Shown: positions 1 through 5,195 of the stretch, one piece after another | Position numbering within the stretch: position 1 is the stretch's first letter | How the letters are laid out: each line of letters starts with the position of its first letter | NCBI RefSeq assembly: GCF_000720425.1 | Contig: NZ_JOAJ01000021.1 | Coordinates: 1 to 12,729, forward strand | Length of the DNA: 12,729 nucleotides | Direction: 5' to 3' | Source of the DNA: Nocardia rhamnosiphila NBRC 108938 | Lineage (GTDB): Bacteria; Actinomycetota; Actinomycetes; Mycobacteriales; Mycobacteriaceae | The notes under the pieces: generated by a model | Databases searched by the model: none | What the model was told of the DNA's origin: nothing | Seen by the model: only the letters and a program-made list of their open reading frames with translations | Made by a program: the position numbers and the translations under genes

Positions 1-89
1 CGGCCCAGCGCAGCTTCACCTACGACAACGACCAGGGCGGCTACCTCGACATCTGCGCCTACAAGCCGTACTACTACGCCTGCCGGTGA
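1..89 (+). CDS. C-terminal end of an unidentified protein (5' end outside window)
   Basis: The third forward frame is open from the left edge to a TGA at 87-89. It encodes about 28 residues ending in DICAYKPYYYACR. The residue mix (Tyr, Asp, Gly and two Cys, with few of the Ala/Arg/Pro runs seen in shadow frames) looks like a real protein end, possibly a small exported protein with a disulfide. I do not recognise the family. The gene converges on the LuxR gene, whose stop is only 16 bases away, which also argues that this stop is genuine. Confidence 0.5.
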   Translation, partial: AQRSFTYDNDQGGYLDICAYKPYYYACR

Positions 90-105
90 TCCCGGTGCCG
101 CGCGA

Positions 106-2658
106 TCACTGCCGGCCGGGCAGGCGCGGCGTACGCCGCCGGCTCCGGGAACGACCGGCGGCGGTAGCACGTTCGGCATCCACCGCACCGGCGAGGTGGG
201 CCGGAATATGATCCGGTATCTGGCGCCGGGAGCCGATCACGAGCTTCTGCCGGACGCTGGCGACCTGCGCGTCCACCGTTCGCACCGAACTACCCCGCCG
301 CTCGGCGATGGCACTGTTCGGCCAGCCCGCGGCCGCCAGTACCGCGACCTCACGTTCGGCCGGCGATAAGCTCCCCCAGCGCGAATCGGCCGATTCCCCA
401 CGATCGACCGGTGTGTCCACCGCGACCGGACGCACCGGCCAACGGCGACGCAGGTACTCCCGTACCGCGTCACTACCGGGGCGGAACTGCCCGCCCCGTT
501 GCTCGGCGACGGCGAAATCCGCCGGTCCGATGACCGCCGTGGCGACCTCGGTCGCCCGGCGCACGCCGAGCACCACCATCGGCACCCGCTCGATACAGAC
601 CCCCATCGAGCGGTGGCAGGCCCGGAAAACCCCGACCAGCCAGGCCAGTTCGGTGGCACGGATGCGGATGGCCGCCGCGGCACCCAGCGCGGCGGGATCC
701 CCCGCGAGCACCTGGGTCAGCACGAGCATGCACACCGCCACCGACCACGAGGTCATCCAGGTGTTGCGGCCCGCGGCCATCCCGGACACCGCGCTATGGG
801 CCGGTTCCAGAGCAGCCGCGGGTTCGGCGGAGCGCGAGAGTGCCAGCGTCCGCGCCACTCCCGCCCACCGGGTGGCCAGCGACGACCCGGAGGCCACCGA
901 GCGTTCCAGGTGCCGACGAGTGATCCGGTCGGCCAGCTCCGGATCGCTCAGCATGGCGGCCGCGAGCGCCGCGAAGATCTGACCGCGTTCCACGCCCACC
1001 CGGTCGCCCTGCGCGGTGAACTTGTGACCGGCCCGTTCCAGTACCGTCACCGCGTGCGGATCCAGCCGGAACAGCATCAATTCCAGACCCCGGATCCATT
1101 CGACCGAAGCGGGCAGGCCGATATCCGTTCCCGGCGAATCCCGCCAGGAGGAATCACCCACACCGGCCGCGGCAGGGCCGGCGACACACTCGTCCAGCAG
1201 GGCCGCGGCCCGATCGGCCTCGCCCTGCCACAGGTAGTACCAGCCGAGCAGCGCGGTGGCTCGGATGTGGTGTTCGGTGACGCCCTCGGTGCGAGTGACG
1301 TCGAGCGCCTGCGCGGTGAGCCTGGTGAGCGCCCGGCTACCGCCCTTGACAAACGGCACCCATACCGACAGCAGCACCGACGCCGTCTCCAGGCCGACCA
1401 GCGCCTCGGCGGGATCGGTCAGACCGGTTTCGATACCGATCAGGATGTCGTCCCAGGAGGTACGGGCCCAGTCGAGCCACAACCGGTCGCCCGGCCCGTA
1501 CCAGAGCGACCGTGCCTCGACCACGCGGTCACGGTGGTAGCGGCGATGCCGGGCGGCCAGCCGGGCCGCCTCGGCCGGTTCGCGGCGCAATCGGTCGCCG
1601 GCGAACAGTCGCACGCTCTCCACCAGGTACCAGCGCACACTCGTCTCGGTGCGGAACGTCGAGACCAGGGAGCGTTCGGCCAGCCGTTCCAGCAGCGGTG
1701 CCACCCGCTCGGCGGGCAGTATCCCGTCCGCGCAGACCGCTATGACAGCGGGCAGTTCGACTCCGTTGCGCTGCGGCACGGCCCCGTCGGTTTCGTATCC
1801 GGCCGCGAAGACCGACAGGCGCCGCAACAGCACCTGTTCCTCGGCCGCGCACAGATCGAACGACCAGGCGATCACGTCGTAGACCCCGCGGTGCCGCCGT
1901 TCGGTACCCGCCCGCGCGCTCTGCGACCAGCGCATGCGCTGATCGGTGGCGTCGCCGCTGAGCTCGGCCAGCACCATGGCGGGTGGCTGGTGACGCAGCC
2001 GTGCCGCGGCGAGCCGGAGGAACAGCGGATTGTGCTCGACGCGGCGGCAGATCCGGCGCACCAGCGCGAGCTGGGCCGGATCGTCGGGCACGGGGCATCC
2101 GGTGAGTTCGGCACGCTGCCGGAACAGCTGCAGCGATTCGAAGGCCGACAGTGGCGGCACGGCGAGGATGTACTCGTCGGCCCAGCCGATGGGCTCGCGG
2201 CTGGTGGCCAGCAGGGTGAGACCGGGAGTGGCGGCGAGCAACTCGATGACCGCGCGCGCGGCCGCCGCGAGCACGTGTTCGCAATTGTCCAGCACCAGAA
2301 TCGCGTGCTCGGCGATCGCGCCCGCGGGCGGACCCACCGCGACATCCAGGGCGTCGGGATCGCTGATATCGGTCCGCACCACCGAGCGCAGCACGTTCTC
2401 GGCACCTTCGCCGCAGTCGCGTTCGAGTTCGGCCAGGCGCGCCCAGTACACCGGCCGGTCCGGTTCGGCGCGGTGCACCCGGCGCATCGCTTCGGCGGCC
2501 AGTCTGGTTTTGCCGATACCGCCGGGCCCGACCAGGGTGATCAGTCGTCCCGAGCCGGAGCGCAGCAGGTCGTCCAGGCGCGCGAGTTCCCGCATCCGAC
2601 CGAAGAACTCGGTGGCAGGTGCGGCCGGTGCCGCACCGTCCGGGTAGATCACCGCCAT
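106..2658 (-). CDS. LuxR-family transcriptional regulator with N-terminal STAND (AAA/NB-ARC-like) ATPase
   Basis: Large signal-transduction ATPase with a DNA-binding tail, 850 aa. The ATPase begins near residue 20 (FFGRMRELARLDDLL). Walker A is GPGGIGKT at 44-51, Walker B is ILVLDN at 120-125, a sensor-like LLATSREP lies around 149-156, and a GxP-like motif (HNPLFLRLAA) around 209-218. A helical, repeat-like region fills about 370-740. A LuxR/GerE helix-turn-helix occupies about 761-822 (LSPAEREVAVLAAAG, then VRTVDAQVASVRQKL). Such proteins are thought to use nucleotide binding to gate activation of target promoters; the ligand cannot be deduced. An Arg-rich tail of about 28 residues follows the HTH, whereas relatives usually end soon after it. 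The ATG at 2658 has no Shine-Dalgarno but sits 8 nt from a TAATTT box, which suggests a leaderless mRNA. Family similarity is to mycobacterial Rv0890c-type regulators, but no adenylyl cyclase domain is present. Confidence 0.88.
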   Translation of the reverse strand: MAVIYPDGAAPAAPATEFFGRMRELARLDDLLRSGSGRLITLVGPGGIGKTRLAAEAMRRVHRAEPDRPVYWARLAELERDCGEGAENVLRSVVRTDISDPDALDVAVGPPAGAIAEHAILVLDNCEHVLAAAARAVIELLAATPGLTLLATSREPIGWADEYILAVPPLSAFESLQLFRQRAELTGCPVPDDPAQLALVRRICRRVEHNPLFLRLAAARLRHQPPAMVLAELSGDATDQRMRWSQSARAGTERRHRGVYDVIAWSFDLCAAEEQVLLRRLSVFAAGYETDGAVPQRNGVELPAVIAVCADGILPAERVAPLLERLAERSLVSTFRTETSVRWYLVESVRLFAGDRLRREPAEAARLAARHRRYHRDRVVEARSLWYGPGDRLWLDWARTSWDDILIGIETGLTDPAEALVGLETASVLLSVWVPFVKGGSRALTRLTAQALDVTRTEGVTEHHIRATALLGWYYLWQGEADRAAALLDECVAGPAAAGVGDSSWRDSPGTDIGLPASVEWIRGLELMLFRLDPHAVTVLERAGHKFTAQGDRVGVERGQIFAALAAAMLSDPELADRITRRHLERSVASGSSLATRWAGVARTLALSRSAEPAAALEPAHSAVSGMAAGRNTWMTSWSVAVCMLVLTQVLAGDPAALGAAAAIRIRATELAWLVGVFRACHRSMGVCIERVPMVVLGVRRATEVATAVIGPADFAVAEQRGGQFRPGSDAVREYLRRRWPVRPVAVDTPVDRGESADSRWGSLSPAEREVAVLAAAGWPNSAIAERRGSSVRTVDAQVASVRQKLVIGSRRQIPDHIPAHLAGAVDAERATAAGRSRSRRRTPRLPGRQ

Positions 2659-2666
2659 GGAAACGT

Positions 2667-2699
2667 AAATTAGTGCACGTCACGTCGGACCGTCCGACG
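2667..2699 (-). promoter_or_regulatory. Putative luxR promoter with 17-bp palindrome
   Basis: On the minus strand a TAATTT hexamer (2667-2672) lies 8 nt before the luxR ATG, the arrangement expected for a leaderless transcript. Upstream, 2683-2699 is a perfect palindrome, CGTCGGAC-C-GTCCGACG, with 8-bp arms around one central base. It covers the position where a -35 element would be, and no good -35 hexamer is visible. This fits an operator for an activator or for autoregulation. It could instead be a short hairpin ending the upstream reductase-like gene, whose stop is at 2738, but there is no T-run and the possible loop is only about 3 nt. Confidence 0.5.
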
Positions 2700-2737
2700 A
2701 ACCCGTGCAATTCACACAACACCCGCCCGCGGGACGC

Positions 2738-3310
2738 TCAGCACATCAGGCAGGCCTGCTGGCGGTAGTGCATCTGGACCACCGCGCTGTCGAAGGTCAG
2801 CACATCCACCAGTTGCAGCCCGCTGGTATCCACCGGCGACCGGAAAAGGGGTACGCCGCCGCCCAGGAGCAGGGGGTGCACGAAGAGCCGGAACTCGTCG
2901 ATCAGATCGTGCGCCATGAAGGACCGCGCGGTTTCCGCCCCGCCGAAGAGCACCATGTGCTGGCCCGCGGCCCGCCGTTGCCGCACCTCCTCGATCGGAT
3001 CCGGGCCGGTGACCCGGGTGTTCCACGAGGGGTTGCGCAGGGTGCGGGAGACGACGAGTTTCGGCGCGGCGCGCCAGAATCGCGCGAAGTCGACGTAGAA
3101 CGGCGAGACCGGCGCCAGATCGGCGGTGGGCCAGAAGGCCGCCAGGATCTCGTAGGTTCTGCGCCCGTAGAGCAGCAGGTCGGCGCTCCGGAGTTCATCC
3201 AGGTATTCGGTACAGAGTTCCTCGTCCACGACCGGCCAGTGGACCGCCTCGTCGGGTCCCTCCGCGAACCCGTCGAGTGATATCTGCATCCACAGTGTCA
3301 CGCTTCCCAT
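2738..3310 (-). CDS. Dihydrofolate reductase / RibD C-terminal-like protein
   Basis: A 190-aa protein of the DHFR-like RibD C-terminal family (YwjB/YyaP type). Visible family motifs are the N-terminal strand with SLDGF (11-15), LLYGRRTYE (46-54), KLVVSRTL (84-91), VLFGGAET (120-127), and DEFRLFVHPLLLGGGVPLF (138-156). These form the NADPH-binding fold of pteridine and riboflavin-pathway reductases. Members of this stand-alone group are mostly uncharacterised, so neither folate nor flavin substrate should be assumed. There is no deaminase domain, so it is not a full RibD. The sequence ends in QACLMC, giving two cysteines at the extreme C-terminus. The ATG at 3310 is preferred over the in-frame ATG at 3322 because a GAGG Shine-Dalgarno (3317-3320) lies 6 nt ahead of it. 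It is codirectional with the luxR gene, 79 nt apart. Confidence 0.85.
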   Translation of the reverse strand: MGSVTLWMQISLDGFAEGPDEAVHWPVVDEELCTEYLDELRSADLLLYGRRTYEILAAFWPTADLAPVSPFYVDFARFWRAAPKLVVSRTLRNPSWNTRVTGPDPIEEVRQRRAAGQHMVLFGGAETARSFMAHDLIDEFRLFVHPLLLGGGVPLFRSPVDTSGLQLVDVLTFDSAVVQMHYRQQACLMC

Positions 3311-3316
3311 TCCATG

Positions 3317-3320
3317 CCTC
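3317..3320 (-). promoter_or_regulatory. Shine-Dalgarno deciding the start of the DHFR-like gene
   Basis: GAGG on the minus strand, 6 nt before the ATG at 3310. It overlaps the upstream in-frame ATG at 3322, so that earlier ATG is unlikely to be the start. Confidence 0.6.
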
Positions 3321-3393
3321 ATCTACCGCGTCAGGTGCCAAGAAGCAGATTCTGCACCCGCCCAGGGCCGCGCGCATCCGTAGAAGAGCGGAA

Positions 3394-3464
3394 AGTTACC
3401 TAAGTAGTCGTTCGCCGGGAAATCGTCCCGGCCGACGGAAGAGCCACCGTCGAATGTACCGTCG
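3394..3464. repeat. Short inverted and direct repeats between merR and the DHFR-like gene
   Basis: The 210-base gap 3311-3520 holds several small symmetric elements and no gene. AGTTACCTAAGT (3394-3405) is a near-palindrome. GCCGGGA-aatcg-TCCCGGC (3414-3432) is a perfect 7-bp stem with a 5-nt loop. CGACGG (3433-3438) is followed by two copies of its complement, CCGTCG, at 3447-3452 and 3459-3464, spaced 12 bp apart start to start. The 7-bp stem may end merR transcription (its stop is at 3521), though it is about 90 nt away and has no T-run. The others could be operator half-sites for the DHFR-like gene. Confidence 0.4.
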
Positions 3465-3520
3465 TTCAGCGCAACGCTCCCCTACCCCTTTCCCAGGCCG
3501 GGGAAGCCGCAGTGCTCGGT

Positions 3521-4276
3521 TCAGCTCTCCGCCGGAAGGTCGGCGAGTTCGCTGTCGCTATCGATATAGTGCGCGACGAGCTTGTTCACCAGCTCCGCCG
3601 CCGCCTTACCGGGCAGGGTGCGGGCCAGCTGCAACTGTCCGGTCAATTCCGCCAGGTCGGCGGCCTCCTGCCCGGAGTCCTGATACTTCTGCCAGGTCGT
3701 GCGATGGAACAGGTCGACGAACCGGCGGGCCATCCGGTCGCAATCGGCCCGTATCCGTTCGAGCTCGCCGAGGACCTCGGCATCGGGAACACCGACGGCC
3801 GCCAGTTGCTCCGCGATCCGGATGAGCTGCCGATCGGCGGGCCGATAGGTGGCGGCGTCGACCGGCTCGTAGAGCCCGACGGCGACGATCCTGGCCAGCC
3901 CGTTCGGCACCGAGCCGTAGCGTTCCTGCAGTTCGGTGGCGGGAATGGCATCGGCGGGAACGGCCGACTCGTCCGCGGACGGCTCGCCGGTCTCCATACC
4001 GCCGAGCAGCGGCCCGACGCCCAGGATGTCCCCCAGATCGTCCCCGCGGTCCCAGGCCTTGAGCAGTTCCTTGATGCCGTTCAGTTTGATGCCGCGATCG
4101 AGCAACCTGCTGATCGTGCGCACCCGATTGAGGTGGTCTGGACTGTAGTAACCCGTTCGCCCCTTGACCTGCGGTGGAGGCAGAACCCCCCGTTCGTGGT
4201 AAACCCGCAGGCTGCGCACGGTCGTGCCGGCAGCCCGCGCCAGTTCATCGATCGTGTACTCCACACCAGCAGCCAT
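3521..4276 (-). CDS. MerR-family transcriptional regulator
   Basis: A 251-aa regulator. The N-terminal MerR winged-helix domain covers about residues 7-75: YTIDELARAAGTTVRSLRVYHERGVLPPP, then the wing with GRTGYYSPDHLNRV, then RLLDRGIKLNGIKELL. The rest (about 85-251) is a helical effector or dimer domain without the Cys pattern of metal-sensing MerR proteins, so an organic ligand or protein partner is more likely. The ATG at 4276 is chosen because the domain begins right after it; extending to a TTG at 4342 would add a non-conserved 22-residue leader. No clear Shine-Dalgarno is visible. It lies 87 nt downstream of whiB on the same strand, so the two may be cotranscribed. Confidence 0.85.
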   Translation of the reverse strand: MAAGVEYTIDELARAAGTTVRSLRVYHERGVLPPPQVKGRTGYYSPDHLNRVRTISRLLDRGIKLNGIKELLKAWDRGDDLGDILGVGPLLGGMETGEPSADESAVPADAIPATELQERYGSVPNGLARIVAVGLYEPVDAATYRPADRQLIRIAEQLAAVGVPDAEVLGELERIRADCDRMARRFVDLFHRTTWQKYQDSGQEAADLAELTGQLQLARTLPGKAAAELVNKLVAHYIDSDSELADLPAES

Positions 4277-4363
4277 ATAACAAGGAAACCACAAAGGCGC
4301 GATGACGACCTGCGCCGGACACGACCGAAACGTCCGATTCAACCCTAGTTGGGGCGGGGTTCG

Positions 4364-4660
4364 CTAGTTCGTCGAGCGTGAAGTAACGGCCCGTTGGGTA
4401 TGTGTGCGGCGCTCGTCTTCCGACATACCGCCCCACACTCCGTACGGCTCGCCGACCGCCAGCGCGTAACTGCGGCACCGATCGAGTACCGGACAGGTAT
4501 CACAGATCTGTTTGGCGCGCCGCACCCGCGCGGCCCGTGCCCGGCCCCGCTCCCCTTCGGGATGGAAGAACACGGTGGATTCCAGGCCGCGGCAGGACCC
4601 GTTCAATTGCCAGTCCCATACCTCGGCCGCTGGGCGCCGAGACTGGATCACGGTGGACAT
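4364..4660 (-). CDS. whiB: WhiB-family iron-sulfur regulator, WhiB3/WhiD-like
   Basis: A 98-aa WhiB-like protein. The four cluster-ligand cysteines are C23, C53, C56 and C62 (SCRG, then CDTCPVLDRC), expected to bind an O2/NO-sensitive [4Fe-4S] cluster. The turn motif GVWGG is at 74-78, followed by MSEDERR. The segments VWDWQLNGSCRG, FFHPEGERGRAR and VGEPYGVWGG match the WhiB3 (Mycobacterium) / WhiD (Streptomyces) subgroup much better than WhiB1, WhiB2 or WhiB7. Family members act with the primary sigma factor in redox, lipid-metabolism or developmental control. The C-terminal tail is short and only mildly basic, and there is no AT-hook. The ATG at 4660 is supported by GAGGAG (4667-4672) six nt upstream, against a TTG at 4681. 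It is divergent from the DUF1707 gene. Whether it is the true WhiB3 ortholog or a paralog cannot be told here. Confidence 0.9.
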   Translation of the reverse strand: MSTVIQSRRPAAEVWDWQLNGSCRGLESTVFFHPEGERGRARAARVRRAKQICDTCPVLDRCRSYALAVGEPYGVWGGMSEDERRTHTQRAVTSRSTN

Positions 4661-4666
4661 ACACAA

Positions 4667-4672
4667 CTCCTC
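4667..4672 (-). promoter_or_regulatory. Shine-Dalgarno of whiB
   Basis: GAGGAG on the minus strand, 6 nt before the ATG at 4660. It fixes the whiB start and excludes the upstream TTG at 4681. Farther up, GTAATTAC (4697-4704) is a perfect 8-bp palindrome in the whiB leader or promoter region; its role is unknown. Confidence 0.65.
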
Positions 4673-4795
4673 TGCCCGCAATTCTGTGAAGCCAGCGTAA
4701 TTACTCCCCAGATGTGGGAATCGGCGCCGAGCGACCTCCCGCCGGCTTCCCGGCAGTGGCGATCACCGGGTCGAGCCGGACCGTGGAAACCGTCC

Positions 4796-4807
4796 TATGC
4801 TGCGAGT
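4796..4807 (+). promoter_or_regulatory. -10 box for a leaderless DUF1707 transcript
   Basis: TATGCT (4796-4801) fits the TANNNT -10 pattern and ends 6 nt before the ATG at 4808. No Shine-Dalgarno precedes that ATG. This is the usual layout of leaderless mRNAs in Mycobacteriales. The -35 region is weak (TCGAGC around 4771-4776). Confidence 0.45.
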
Positions 4808-5191
4808 ATGAGTGAGCTACCGGGCGCGCGCATCACCGTCGAGCAACGCGATCGCGCGCTGCGGGAGCTCGCCGAGCACCTCGGTTCGGGCCTGCTCACG
4901 CTCACCGAATACGAAGAACGCACCGCCGCCGTGACCGCCGCGCGTACCACCCCGGAACTCGCGGCCCTATTCACCGATCTCCCCGCGCCGCCGGCGACAC
5001 CCGGCTCGAACGAGACCGCCGATCCCGCGCTCGGTTTCGCGGTACTGGCCGGTGGCTCGGCCGTCTTCGCGCTCGTTCTCGCGCTGGTGTACGGCGGCTG
5101 GCTGTGGCTGCTGCTGCTGGTGATCGTCCTGGTCTCGGCGCCGCTACTGCCGGCAGTAATCCGGCGGCGCCGGATCGCCGGGCAGTCCTGA
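4808..5191 (+). CDS. DUF1707 domain membrane protein
   Basis: A 127-aa protein. The DUF1707 domain spans about residues 7-59 (RITVEQRDRALRELAEHL, GLLTLTEYEERTAAV, ARTTPELAALFTDLP), the typical actinobacterial pattern. A short Pro/Asp linker follows, then two hydrophobic segments at about 76-96 and 98-117 separated by GG, then a basic RRRR end, which by the positive-inside rule is cytoplasmic. The N-terminal domain is then probably cytoplasmic too. The molecular function of DUF1707 is unknown. The frame stays open far upstream to 4394, but that part overlaps whiB antisense and has no domain similarity, so the ATG at 4808 is used. It is divergent from whiB (147 nt between starts), and only 4 nt separate its stop from the pknG stop. 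Confidence 0.85.
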   Translation: MSELPGARITVEQRDRALRELAEHLGSGLLTLTEYEERTAAVTAARTTPELAALFTDLPAPPATPGSNETADPALGFAVLAGGSAVFALVLALVYGGWLWLLLLVIVLVSAPLLPAVIRRRRIAGQS

Positions 5192-5195
5192 ACCC

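Noticed and set aside
499..2673. Long plus-strand open frame (about 724 codons) across the luxR gene
   Set aside because: Antisense shadow of a GC-rich gene: low-complexity Arg/Gly/Gln/His composition and no domain, while the opposite strand carries clear Walker and HTH motifs.
3388..3408. IdeR/Fur-type iron box at the TTACCTAA sequence
   Set aside because: Only a partial half-site resemblance; the second half of the consensus is missing and the neighbouring gene is not an iron gene.
4277..4342. N-terminal extension of MerR from a TTG at 4342
   Set aside because: The extra 22 residues are not part of the MerR fold, and the ATG at 4276 lies directly before the domain.
4394..4807. N-terminal extension of the DUF1707 protein
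   Set aside because: It is antisense to whiB, has no similarity to the family, and would abolish the whiB/DUF1707 divergent promoter region.
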